From assembly GCA_964464035.1 (NCBI GenBank), contig CAYXEN010000001.1:1-64000 (forward strand): a DNA stretch of 64,000 nt, given 5' to 3'. Of this stretch, positions 1-8,162 are shown in pieces (within the stretch, counting starts at the first letter, position 1; every line of letters starts with the position of its first letter). Source of the DNA: CAYXEN01 sp964464035 (lineage in GTDB: Bacteria; Krumholzibacteriota; Krumholzibacteriia; WVZY01). A model generated the notes under the pieces. The model made no database searches. It worked only from the letters and a program-made list of their open reading frames with translations, and had not been told where the DNA came from. Both the position numbers and the translations under genes were made by a program.

Positions 1-789
1 AGCGGCCACCCCGGCGCAAGCATCGCATAGCGGATTGGCTAAACCGCCTAGCTTGCATTTGAAACTCGCGCATGTAACCGCCGCCCAGCACGTTCGTTTC
101 AGACGATCTTTGATGAGCTGTGGGCTTTGTTGGTTCCCCGTCACCAGATCCGCGAAAGACTGATCGTTCAGAAGAGTCATGAGAAGCTCGCCGTCCGGAT
201 TGTTGTTGAGTGTATTGCCCAGGTGGCGTTCATAGAATGCGCCGAAATCGGCGAGCCTGGCCCCAACCTCCTCGACCTCGGGCGCCGAGTCGAGCGCTTC
301 CCCTCGCAGGTAGCGTGCTACGATCTTGTCCATCGCTTCATCGTCCAGTCTCGGGTAATCGATCGCGAGCTTGTCGCCGTTGATCTCGTATCTTTCGTAG
401 ACACGGTCGCTTGTTCTGCTTATCGAAGCCGTGAGCATGTCCGATGCCGTCTGCTCAAGGAACCAAATGCCGTCTTGACCAGGAGGAAAAGCAAGCTCTA
501 TACGATAGAGCATGTTTCCCTTTTCATCTCTGATCTCCGCCTTCATCGCTAAGGGCAATGGAGCCTCGTCGGCTCTAGTGATGATCACGTTTCGCGATTC
601 GTTGTTCCTTGCGATCTCGGCTCGAAATACCCTCCTGCTCTCGTCGCGAACCGCTTTCACGATCTCGATGCCTTTAATGTTCTCGCGCGCAGTCGAACTT
701 ACCGGCGCCTCCGAACGAGAACAACCGGGAGCCGGGGACAACACCGCCGCGACGAGCATCAGGCTCAATAACCCATTTATATGTTTCAT
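1..789 (-). CDS. Hypothetical lipoprotein, 3' end cut by window edge
   Basis: An open frame runs from an ATG at 789 (GGAGG just upstream) to base 1 with no stop, so at least 263 residues are coded here and the C-terminus lies outside the window. The start MKHINGLLSLMLVAAVLS followed by PAPGC looks like a signal peptide with a lipobox-type Cys at residue 23, implying export and lipid anchoring. The middle is polar and mixed (for example RDEKGNMLYRIELAFPPG). The last visible ~30 residues are Cys-rich, with six Cys in CWAAVTCASFKC and CDACAG. I do not recognise the family. The frame was followed codon by codon with no internal stop. Confidence 0.6.
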   Translation of the reverse strand, partial: MKHINGLLSLMLVAAVLSPAPGCSRSEAPVSSTARENIKGIEIVKAVRDESRRVFRAEIARNNESRNVIITRADEAPLPLAMKAEIRDEKGNMLYRIELAFPPGQDGIWFLEQTASDMLTASISRTSDRVYERYEINGDKLAIDYPRLDDEAMDKIVARYLRGEALDSAPEVEEVGARLADFGAFYERHLGNTLNNNPDGELLMTLLNDQSFADLVTGNQQSPQLIKDRLKRTCWAAVTCASFKCKLGGLANPLCDACAGVAA

Positions 790-1157
790 TTCAGTCCTCC
801 TTTACCAGTTCCGACAACCGAAAAAGCATCTTGCAGGCCAGAATTCTTTGGGGAGGCAAGCCACTGTCAGATCAGAAGTTGCCAGGCATGGCCTCTCGAG
901 CAAGTGCTTTGATGAGAATTCCTTCAGAATCGATTTCCGGTGGTGCATCATTCAAGACAATGTTAATTAATTGGTTAGCTCGACAGGCCCGGATCCTCGA
1001 GATGTCAAGATTTCGACACTTACAGGACGGAGGTGTGCTAAAAAAATCTTGATATATGCATGAATTCGCAGAAAGGAACAAATCTCTTGATGTTGCTTGA
1101 TCTGGCGTCGCAACCCTTCGCACCAAATTTCATACAGAAAATGCATACGCTGTTTAT

Positions 1158-1367
1158 CCATTCCCCGGTGACAACGGCATCCGATTCGAACTCAATCCCG
1201 AAATGGAGGAATNNNNNNNNNNNNNNNNNNNNNNNNNNNNNNNNNNNNNNNNNNNNNNNNNNNNNNNNNNNNNNNNNNNNNNNNNNNNNNNNNNNNNNNN
1301 NNNNNNNNNNNNCCATTCCCCGGTGACAACGGCATCCGATTCGAACTCAATCCCGAAATGGAGGAAT
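1158..1367. repeat. Exact 55-bp direct repeat flanking the gap
   Basis: Copies at 1158-1212 and 1313-1367 are identical from CCATTCCCCGG to AATGGAGGAAT. The length fits a common de Bruijn graph k of 55. Treated here as an assembly artefact rather than a biological repeat. Confidence 0.9.
1213..1312. other. Assembly gap of exactly 100 N
   Basis: A run of 100 N marks a scaffold join. The 55 bases just before it (1158-1212) are identical to the 55 bases just after it (1313-1367). This is the signature of two contigs ending in the same k-mer-sized overlap that were scaffolded rather than merged, so the true gap is probably zero with one copy of the 55-mer. Confidence 0.95.
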
Positions 1368-1502
1368 CAACTTGGTTGTGGAATGAGTTCGACAATACAA
1401 AAAAACCTTAGCGCTCATCAAATCAGCAGTTGATGCCAAGCAATGATCCAGTAATAATATATGCTCGATCTATGACAATAGGCATTGCAAGGAGGTCTCG
1501 CC

Positions 1503-3695
1503 ATGAGAGGATTGTCTTCTCTCTTCCTCGCTGCAGTTCTCGCTCTTGCCCCTGCCCTGCTTCATGCAGGATGGCCCGACGGCGGCTTCGCGATCTCAAA
1601 CGGATCGGGGAACCAGGTCAACCCACGAATCACCAGCGACGGGCACGGCGGCGCGCTGATAACCTGGCAAAGCACGTCCGGTAACGGACACGATATCTAT
1701 GCGCAACGCGTGAGCGGAGACGGAGTCGTTCTCTGGCAAACCGGCGGCGTATGTGTATGCGACGAGCCCGGCGACCAGATAAAGCCGCAGATCGCTCCCG
1801 ACGGATCGGGGGGAGCGATCATCACGTGGGAAGACTACCGCAACGGAAACCCCGACATCTTCGCCCAGAGGGTCGACGCCGCCGGCAATGTCCGCTGGAC
1901 TGCGGGAGGAGTCGGAATCTGCGTGATCGGAGTGGATTACAGGCTATATCAATACGATCCCAAGATCGCGAGCGACGGCGCGGGAGGAGCCATCATCGTA
2001 TGGGACGACGAGAACAAACCTCCCACGGATCCACCCACCAACTATCCTGACTACGACTACAACATCTACGTCCAGAGAATCGATTCCACCGGCGCCGCCC
2101 TATGGGGGGACGCCGGAAAGGCAATAACATCGCACTGGGTGGATTGCTTCATCGATTCCAGGATCGTTTCCGACGGCAGCGGGGGCGCTTTCATCTCATA
2201 CGTAAGATACTATCCCCACGAACCGCTTGGCGACAAGCTGTACGTGGTGAGGCTGGACTCCACGGGCGCAGTCACATGGTCGAACAAAGTTTATGACGAT
2301 TTCCTGCGTGCCCGACATGAATACCTCTCCCGGGACGGATCGGGAGGATTGATCATAGTCTTCAACTGCTCGAGCATAGCGACGATTCAAAGGTTGGACG
2401 AGGCAGGCAATTCCTACTGGGAGCCCGGTGGGTTGCTCTTACGTGCGAACAGCTATTTCCCCTTGGCCGTTCCCGACGGTTCCGGGGGGGCGATCGTGTC
2501 TTGGAACGGCGGGGGAGTGCAGCGGGTGGATTCAGCGGGGACTTGCCTTTGGAACGACAAGAGCTTCTCATCCTCGGGCAGACCGGGTGGAATGATTCCA
2601 TATGGAAACGGGAGTTCGGTCGTGATCTGGAGCGAAGGGATGGTCAAGGCGCAGATGCTGAACGAATTCGGCGATCGCAACTGGTCCCCTTCGGGCGTGC
2701 TCCTATCCCCGAACGGCTCCAACCAACATGATCCGGGCATCATTCTCGACGACGCGGGGGGAGCGATAGCCGCTTGGCAGGACGGCCGCAGCGGTGTGAG
2801 CCAGATTTACGTGACCAGGATCGATTATTTCTCCGACATGATCTCCCTCGACCCCATCGGGGACCGCGAAGTCTACACGGGCGACACGCTCAGAATCCAG
2901 CTCGGAGCATACGACCCGGTAGGAACGGTGCCGCTCGTGTACAGTTCGGACGCCGACGTTGCCTTGCCCTCCCCTGCCACCCTCGATGAGAACGCGGGGC
3001 TTTTCACGTGGATTCCCGCCCAGGGAGACGAGGGAGAATACGCGGTGACGTTTCGTGTCACCAACGGCACGTATTACGACAGCGAGAGAATCACTATAAG
3101 CGTATATTACGATTCGACGCGAGTGCCGGTCAGGTTGCGAGACTTCTCGGCGACGCGGGACGGTAACGCCATCAAGGTGATTTGGACGCTGAATGCACCA
3201 AGTGATCCCGTGGCCTTTCGTGTGTCCAGGCGGTCTTCGAGCGAAGGAAGATATATCGAGCTTCACGGTATGGAGATCACGCGGCGTGATCTCACATGGT
3301 CGTTCAAAGACGATGGCTGCCGGCCCGGCGAAACTTACAGTTACAAGGTCGAGTATTCAAGCCCCGGGGGGCGAAGCCTCCTCTTTGAAACCGAGCCGAT
3401 CCGCATTCCCGAAATCGCCTTTGCCTTGTATCCCAATCAACCGAATCCTTTCAAGGGCGAAACGAAGATCTCCTATTACCTGCCAAGTCCGACCAAGGTG
3501 CGCCTGGACGTGTTCGACGTCTCCGGTCGATTGATCGCTCACCTGGTGGATGGATTCCAGGGGCAAGGCCATAGATCGGTGACATGGAATGGAAAGAACG
3601 ACACAGGGCAAGTCGTTTCAGCGGGCGTATATTTCTGCAGGTTGCGTGCGTACAACAATAGATCGCTCACTCGAAAGATGATTATGCTCAAATGA
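1503..3695 (+). CDS. Secreted repeat protein with FlgD-like C-terminal sorting domain
   Basis: The 730-residue protein starts at ATG 1503, six bases after AGGAGGT. An upstream in-frame TTG at 1485 would include the ribosome site and is rejected. Residues 1-22 form a signal peptide (MRGLSSLFLAAVLALAPALL). About nine repeats of the type SDGSGGAIITWxD..YAQRVD..G..W..GG follow, a propeller-like array. Around residues 455-545 a putative Ig-type domain (LDPIGDREVYTGDTL) follows, then a fibronectin-like segment. The last ~85 residues are a FlgD-like Ig domain with LYPNQPNPFKGETK, VSGRLIAHL and SAGVYFCRLR, known as a surface-sorting or T9SS-like signal in the FCB group. The likely location is the cell surface or secreted. 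The substrate is unknown, and the nearest genes face away or converge. Confidence 0.8.
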   Translation: MRGLSSLFLAAVLALAPALLHAGWPDGGFAISNGSGNQVNPRITSDGHGGALITWQSTSGNGHDIYAQRVSGDGVVLWQTGGVCVCDEPGDQIKPQIAPDGSGGAIITWEDYRNGNPDIFAQRVDAAGNVRWTAGGVGICVIGVDYRLYQYDPKIASDGAGGAIIVWDDENKPPTDPPTNYPDYDYNIYVQRIDSTGAALWGDAGKAITSHWVDCFIDSRIVSDGSGGAFISYVRYYPHEPLGDKLYVVRLDSTGAVTWSNKVYDDFLRARHEYLSRDGSGGLIIVFNCSSIATIQRLDEAGNSYWEPGGLLLRANSYFPLAVPDGSGGAIVSWNGGGVQRVDSAGTCLWNDKSFSSSGRPGGMIPYGNGSSVVIWSEGMVKAQMLNEFGDRNWSPSGVLLSPNGSNQHDPGIILDDAGGAIAAWQDGRSGVSQIYVTRIDYFSDMISLDPIGDREVYTGDTLRIQLGAYDPVGTVPLVYSSDADVALPSPATLDENAGLFTWIPAQGDEGEYAVTFRVTNGTYYDSERITISVYYDSTRVPVRLRDFSATRDGNAIKVIWTLNAPSDPVAFRVSRRSSSEGRYIELHGMEITRRDLTWSFKDDGCRPGETYSYKVEYSSPGGRSLLFETEPIRIPEIAFALYPNQPNPFKGETKISYYLPSPTKVRLDVFDVSGRLIAHLVDGFQGQGHRSVTWNGKNDTGQVVSAGVYFCRLRAYNNRSLTRKMIMLK

Positions 3696-3796
3696 CATCG
3701 GAACTCGTCCTCTTGACGATGTTTGGAGCCGGAATGAGCGGCTCCCGGAAAGAGAATTCTGCGGTACCCCGGAATTGATCAAGCTGTTCAACATCG

Positions 3797-4792
3797 TCAG
3801 GAGAGTCGGGTGTACTCAGGATTTGCCGAATCAAAGCTTGCAAACTTATTTTCATAATATTCCTGAGACACGGCTTGTTTCTTCCTTACTCGCGACAATA
3901 CTTCATCGTAATTCTCGAAAAGAAGAGACACGATTCTCTTGTCTATAGCTTTCTTGTCGGCCAGATCGATCAGGATGTTTTCGATTTCCTTGCTCTTCAT
4001 CCTTTTCCTGTAGGGCCTGTTCTCGGACAGTGCCGTGAAGATGTCAGCCACGGCCATTATCCTGGCCCCCGTGCTGATTCTGTCGGCTCCGATGTGAAAT
4101 GGATAACCGGACCCGTCGAGTCTTTCGTGGTGAAACGAAGCCCATTCCGCGATTTGATCGAGACCTCCTATCGTATTCAAGACCGTGTAAGTAAAATACG
4201 TGTGCTGTTTCATGAGAGAATATTGTTCTTTCGTCAATTTCCCCGGTTTATTGAGAATGGAATTCGGAATAGCCAGCTTGCCCAGGTCGTGAAAATTCCC
4301 GGCCATCTCCATCATTGTTACCTTGGTCTCCGTCAGCCCGAATATTTCAGAAAGGATGGCGGCGCACGCGGCTACTCCAGATGAGTGTGTCGTAGTGAAA
4401 GGCGACCTGAAATCAATTATGCTTCTGAAAAGCAGAGCAATCGAGGTTATACCATCAACGTCTATTTCCACCCGCCTGAAAGGACCGGAATGCAGGAGAA
4501 GAGAATATAAACGAGGCGAGGTCAGATCCAGCCAGAAATCCTCGCGCTTCGCTATCGTAACAAACAGATCCACGACGTCCTGATGAAACACGGTTCCTGC
4601 AACGGAGGTTATTGTCGAAACGAGTTCTTCGACTTGATGCAAGATATATTGGTCGCGATTGATTCTCCGCTCGACCAAGTCGGCTAGGAGAATCACCTGC
4701 GCCTCCATGACATCGGGAGAATCTATGGACGCCCCCCACCTTTCCCAGGGCATATGATGAAACCTGATGATTCTCGCTGCATCCTTCAACAA
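3797..4792 (-). CDS. HD-GYP phosphohydrolase, C-terminal part of a frameshifted gene
   Basis: This 331-residue frame carries a complete HD-GYP domain: the metal-binding pair in NFHDLGKLAIP and the signature HHERLDGSGYP. Such domains usually hydrolyse cyclic di-GMP. Before its first ATG the same frame continues upstream as EERDLETHSIRGAFLFESSP, running directly into LLKDAARIIRFHH. That is clearly the missing link to the HD half encoded by the overlapping upstream frame (4786-5085). A single lost base near 4857-4863 (for example AAA to AA before TTTT) explains the break. The true gene is therefore 3797-5085, about 428 residues. It may be a pseudogene, or the shift may be a sequencing error. Base composition is AT-richer than the mer genes beside it. 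Confidence 0.75.
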   Translation of the reverse strand: MLKDAARIIRFHHMPWERWGASIDSPDVMEAQVILLADLVERRINRDQYILHQVEELVSTITSVAGTVFHQDVVDLFVTIAKREDFWLDLTSPRLYSLLLHSGPFRRVEIDVDGITSIALLFRSIIDFRSPFTTTHSSGVAACAAILSEIFGLTETKVTMMEMAGNFHDLGKLAIPNSILNKPGKLTKEQYSLMKQHTYFTYTVLNTIGGLDQIAEWASFHHERLDGSGYPFHIGADRISTGARIMAVADIFTALSENRPYRKRMKSKEIENILIDLADKKAIDKRIVSLLFENYDEVLSRVRKKQAVSQEYYENKFASFDSANPEYTRLS

Positions 4793-5085
4793 CGGCGAAG
4801 ATTCGAATAAAAACGCTCCCCGAATGCTATGCGTTTCCAGGTCCCTTTCTTCAAAATTGTGGAGACGAACCTGTCTTCCGGGGCCAATGCGCCGATATCA
4901 TGAAGTAATGCGGCGATGTATATCTTCTCTGTGGTTTCTTTGGAGAGTTTGGCAGCTTTGGCGATTTGCCAAGCAATGAACGCGGTCCTCATTTGATGCG
5001 AGGCAATCAACGGGTTGGCAAGGTCCACTGCATCCGAGAGTGACAGGAGTAGATTGCCTAGATTTACGGAGATTTCTTTTAACAT
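4786..5085 (-). CDS. HD-domain N-terminal part of the frameshifted HD-GYP gene
   Basis: The 99-residue frame starts at ATG 5085, with AAGGA five bases upstream. It contains an HD-type segment, SHQMRTAFIAWQIAK...YIAALLHDIGALAPEDR, in which HD lies in LLHDIG. It then leaves the family pattern and stops after a non-homologous tail (LKKGTWKRIAFGERFYSN). The next frame (offset by one) resumes the expected protein. Dual HD plus HD-GYP proteins of about 430 residues are common c-di-GMP phosphodiesterase relatives. The piece cannot be functional alone if the frameshift is real. Confidence 0.65.
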   Translation of the reverse strand: MLKEISVNLGNLLLSLSDAVDLANPLIASHQMRTAFIAWQIAKAAKLSKETTEKIYIAALLHDIGALAPEDRFVSTILKKGTWKRIAFGERFYSNLRRC

Positions 5086-5288
5086 ATCGATCCTTTGCTC
5101 AGGGCGAAAGCTTCGTCAGACCAATTGCCTAAAATGGATTTCGGCCGGATGCGCTCCTGCGCTTCAAATCTCGCTTGGATTTTTCGGATTGGATCGACAA
5201 TTTCTATAGTATCTTTTTGTTTGCGGAAGATTTTGCCGCCCGATCTCATGTCCGGGAATCTCCACGGGCGCAAGGGCTCCTTCAAGCC

Positions 5289-6755
5289 CTACCCTGCGCA
5301 GCAACTCAAGCGTGACACGTCCTTCGAGAAGGTGAGCGCCGCGAGCTTTATCGCTTCCGACAGGGTCAAGTAAGGATGGAAGGTGGAGGCGATCTCGGCT
5401 ACCGGTATCGAGTACTTGATCGCGAGTGCGGCTTCCATCAAGAGCTCGCTCCCTTCTGGTGCCAGTATGCGGGCGCCTAGAAGCTTGTCGGTCGAGCGAT
5501 CCCGGATGAGCTTCACGAAGCCGCGCGTGTCGCGTCCGGCGAGAGCCCTGGGAACGTGCGACAGGGGAAGAACCGTCTCCTCCGCATCCAATCCTTTCCC
5601 CTTGGCCTCGTCGAGGTCCATGCCGACGCCCGCTACCTGTGGATCGGTGAATATCACCCAGGGGATCGCCGTGTAGTCGCGCTTCTTTCCTGCTCCGGTT
5701 ACAGCGTTCTGTGCAGCGAGCGCGCCCTCGTATGCGGCCGCGTAGACGTAGAGGTATTCGCCTATCACGTCTCCCGCGGCGAATATCCCGGGCACTTTGG
5801 TCTGGAGAGTGTCGTCGACCTCTACCGCGCCTGACTCGTTGGTCTTGACCCCTACCTCCTCGAGCCCCATTCCCGCCGTGTTGGGCCTCCTGCCCGTGGC
5901 TACGACTATCTCCTCTGCGGAAAACATCCTTCTCTTGCCTCCTACATCGGCCGTTACGACTACGTCCCCGCTGCTTCGCGTGATCGAGCACAGGGTGACT
6001 CCCGTTACGATTTCCATCCCCTCCCCCCGCAGGTAACCGGTGAGAGCGTCAGTAAGGTCGCTCGCCTCGCCGGGAAGGATCCTCGCCGAGCGCTGCAGGA
6101 GTATCACCCTCGTGCCGAGGCGGGCCAACATCTGTCCCAGCTCGAGGGCTATGTAGCGCCCGCCGATCACTATCGCCGACCGGGGAAGTTTCTCGAGGGA
6201 CAGCGCTTCGGTGCTGGTGAGATACCCGGCATCGGCAAGACCGACTACATCCGGCACCCTGGGAGAGGCACCGGTCGCGATCAGGATCCGCTCAGCTTCT
6301 ATCGAGCGATCGCCTACGCGTACTTCGCGGGGCCCGACCAGGCGCGCCCGCCCTTCGACTATCGTGATAGAGCCGAAGCTCTCGGCTACGTCTACGTACT
6401 TGCTCCTTCTCAGCTCTTCCACCAGCGAGTCCTTCTGAGCCACGAGAGCGGCGAAGTCATCGATCCTGCTCGTCGACGTTATGCCGCGAAAATCGTGGTG
6501 CAGTGCGTTGTGGTGTGCTTGGGCGGCGCGTATGAGAGCCTTGGAGGGAACGCATCCCACGTTCACGCACGTTCCTCCTATGGGGAGGCCGTCGTTTATG
6601 ATGGTCGCCCTCGCCCCCAGCTCGCTCGCCTTTATGGCCGCGGAGAACGCCGCGGAACCTCCGCCGATGATCACTAGGTGCATCGCGCGCGCATCATCGC
6701 CGGCCGAATCTTTTTTCTCTCCGGGATCGTTTCCCGGTTTGCAGCAATCTGACAT
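5289..6755 (-). CDS. merA: Mercuric reductase MerA
   Basis: A 488-residue FAD-dependent disulfide oxidoreductase that reduces Hg(II) to volatile Hg(0) with NADPH in the cytoplasm. An FAD-binding motif (VIIGGGSAAFSAA) lies at residues 28-40, and the redox-active disulfide is GGTCVNVGCVPSK with C63 and C68. An NADPH fold follows (AIVIGGRYIALELGQ), and the dimerisation domain ends in the hallmark vicinal Cys pair LSCCAG (C485, C486), which separates MerA from lipoamide dehydrogenase. There is no N-terminal HMA domain, only a short MSDCCKPG lead with another Cys pair. It is the last gene of a regulator-merTP-merA operon on the minus strand. Confidence 0.93.
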   Translation of the reverse strand: MSDCCKPGNDPGEKKDSAGDDARAMHLVIIGGGSAAFSAAIKASELGARATIINDGLPIGGTCVNVGCVPSKALIRAAQAHHNALHHDFRGITSTSRIDDFAALVAQKDSLVEELRRSKYVDVAESFGSITIVEGRARLVGPREVRVGDRSIEAERILIATGASPRVPDVVGLADAGYLTSTEALSLEKLPRSAIVIGGRYIALELGQMLARLGTRVILLQRSARILPGEASDLTDALTGYLRGEGMEIVTGVTLCSITRSSGDVVVTADVGGKRRMFSAEEIVVATGRRPNTAGMGLEEVGVKTNESGAVEVDDTLQTKVPGIFAAGDVIGEYLYVYAAAYEGALAAQNAVTGAGKKRDYTAIPWVIFTDPQVAGVGMDLDEAKGKGLDAEETVLPLSHVPRALAGRDTRGFVKLIRDRSTDKLLGARILAPEGSELLMEAALAIKYSIPVAEIASTFHPYLTLSEAIKLAALTFSKDVSRLSCCAG

Positions 6756-6858
6756 TTCGTTCCTCCTTCAAGTGGGGCGGGATCGCAGGTTCCGCCGGCC
6801 CCCGATTGAGATGAGGAGCCTACGATGATCGTTTCCGGCTCCGCCGGGAACGACACTA

Positions 6859-7488
6859 TTACCGGCGGTCGGTGGCCGGCAACGGCTTCGAGGGGTAACC
6901 GGCCTTCTTGGTCGCTTTCAATAGATCCACTATATGAACCAGCGATGAATCGAAACGGACGACCGCCATGGGCGGATCCAAGGTGACCTTCGCCTCCTTC
7001 ACGCCGTCCAGCCTGGTAAGAGCCTTCCTTATCGTTATCGTGCACATCTTGCAGGTCATGTTGTCCACCTTGAGTGTTACCTCCTGGAGCGGCTTCGGGC
7101 GCTCGCTCTTCGTTGCCGCATAGACGCTCGATATGATGTAGGGAGCGCTCAACAAGAGAATCACGAGTACGGTGACTATCCAGAGGGCTATGCGCGTTCC
7201 CTTGCGGAAGCGGGTCTTTGCACACGCGCTTCCAGGTTCGCACGTTTCCTCCGCCGGTTTGCGATAGACCTTGTAGAAGGCAAAACCCAGGAAACCGAGT
7301 GTCATCGCGATGAAGATCGGCCGAAAGGGCTCGAGTACCGTGAGGGTGCTTATCCAGGCGCCGCTCACGCCGAGAAGGAGAAGCACGAAGGGTCCTATGC
7401 AACAGATGGATGCCGCTATCGCGGCCAGGACTGCTCCCGCCATGCCCAGCTTGGGGGTGGTCTTTGCGACGTTTTCATTTCCGTTCAT
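6859..7488 (-). CDS. MerT-MerP fusion, mercuric ion uptake protein
   Basis: The 209-residue protein is read from ATG 7488 behind GGAGGG; an upstream in-frame start at 7533 lacks a site. The first half is MerT-like: a membrane helix with a Cys pair (ASICCIGPF, C29/C30), a second helix, a loop with C83 and C89, and a third helix at about 99-118. From about residue 135 a heavy-metal-associated domain follows, with MTCKMC (C146, C149), equivalent to periplasmic MerP. The fusion would capture Hg(II) outside and hand it inward to MerA, coded 103 bases downstream. Transcription is from the promoter at 7938-7966. Confidence 0.9.
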   Translation of the reverse strand: MNGNENVAKTTPKLGMAGAVLAAIAASICCIGPFVLLLLGVSGAWISTLTVLEPFRPIFIAMTLGFLGFAFYKVYRKPAEETCEPGSACAKTRFRKGTRIALWIVTVLVILLLSAPYIISSVYAATKSERPKPLQEVTLKVDNMTCKMCTITIRKALTRLDGVKEAKVTLDPPMAVVRFDSSLVHIVDLLKATKKAGYPSKPLPATDRR

Positions 7489-7558
7489 TTCGTTCCCTCC
7501 TGTTCGAGACGGCCGGGCTCGGAGCCCGGGCACTGGAAACCATGCAGCCGCGCGTGTG

Positions 7559-7879
7559 CTACGCCTGCTTCAGAAGAGTGGTCACCATCTTTATCACCCT
7601 GTTCAGGCGCTCGTCGGCGCTTCCTTCCATACAAGTTCTCATGCAAGCCTGGAGTTCGCTGTCGAGGATCGACGAGGCGACGGCGTTCAGGGCCGCCTTC
7701 ACCGCGGCTATCTGGAGGAGCACCTCGTCGGCGCACCGGCGGGAGTTCACCATCCCCTTTATGCTTCTTACGTGGCCTTCGATCCTGGAGAGGCGGTTCG
7801 TGAGGTCCCGCCGAGTTTCTTCGTCCAAGTACTCGAGTTGCGCTGTACCAGCCTGTTCCTCGTAATCTCTGTCAGCCAT
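7559..7879 (-). CDS. CsoR/FrmR-family metal-sensing repressor of the mer operon
   Basis: A 106-residue all-helical regulator with the family signature NRLSRIEGHVRSIKGMV...CADEVLLQIAAVKAALNAV. Candidate metal ligands are C49, C79 and C83. The ligand His of copper sensors (in LEDH of CsoR) is replaced (LDSE), and C49 sits one residue off the usual position. A three-thiol site would suit Hg(II), but that is inference. It is first in the operon with merTP (71 bases downstream) and merA, and no MerR gene is present here. The promoter just upstream contains a C-tract/G-tract palindrome of the kind CsoR-family proteins bind, so negative autoregulation relieved by metal is likely. Confidence 0.88.
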   Translation of the reverse strand: MADRDYEEQAGTAQLEYLDEETRRDLTNRLSRIEGHVRSIKGMVNSRRCADEVLLQIAAVKAALNAVASSILDSELQACMRTCMEGSADERLNRVIKMVTTLLKQA

Positions 7880-7937
7880 TTCGGTCTCCTCGTGTCCGGT
7901 TAGTCTTCTTGTCTACCTGTTTGCAGCCATTACAATA

Positions 7938-7966
7938 ATGATATATCCCCCCCAGGGGGATGTCAA
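7938..7966 (-). promoter_or_regulatory. Mer operon promoter, near-consensus sigma-70 type
   Basis: On the minus strand TTGACA (7966-7961) and TATCAT (7943-7938) are separated by exactly 17 bases, 59 bases before the regulator's start codon. The -35 is perfect and the -10 differs from TATAAT at two positions. The spacer is filled by the operator palindrome. Confidence 0.8.
7945..7961. promoter_or_regulatory. C7-A-G5 palindrome, likely CsoR-type operator
   Basis: ATCCCCCCCAGGGGGAT lies wholly between the -35 and -10 of the mer promoter. G-tract inverted repeats flanked by AT are the described binding sites of CsoR/RcnR-type repressors. Repressor bound here would block polymerase. Confidence 0.7.
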
Positions 7967-8162
7967 CCCTAATTATTGGTGTCAGAAGGCTCCGGGAAAT
8001 TACATCTCGCGAGTGGTGTTCCTTCGGTCTCGACCTCCGTCTATGAATTCGAATTCAGGCCGACGCAAGATCCCGTCTACGTGATGTACAGGGCGAAGCA
8101 GGGAGACCAACGTCCGCTGGACGATTGACGCGCAAGGATCTCTTGCACCAAGGCTGGTCTTC

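Larger units (their letters stand above)
790..1502. other. Intergenic region with assembly gap; no gene seen
   Basis: About 700 bases separate the divergent lipoprotein gene and the secreted repeat protein. The stretch is AT-richer than its neighbours, holds 100 Ns and a 55-bp duplication, and has only short open frames without homology that I can recognise. Promoters for both divergent genes should lie here, but none is clear enough to place. Confidence 0.6.

Noticed and set aside
1158..1367. Short direct repeat as a transposon target-site duplication
   Set aside because: Its 55-bp length and position exactly at the N-gap edges point to assembler overlap, and no transposase is near.
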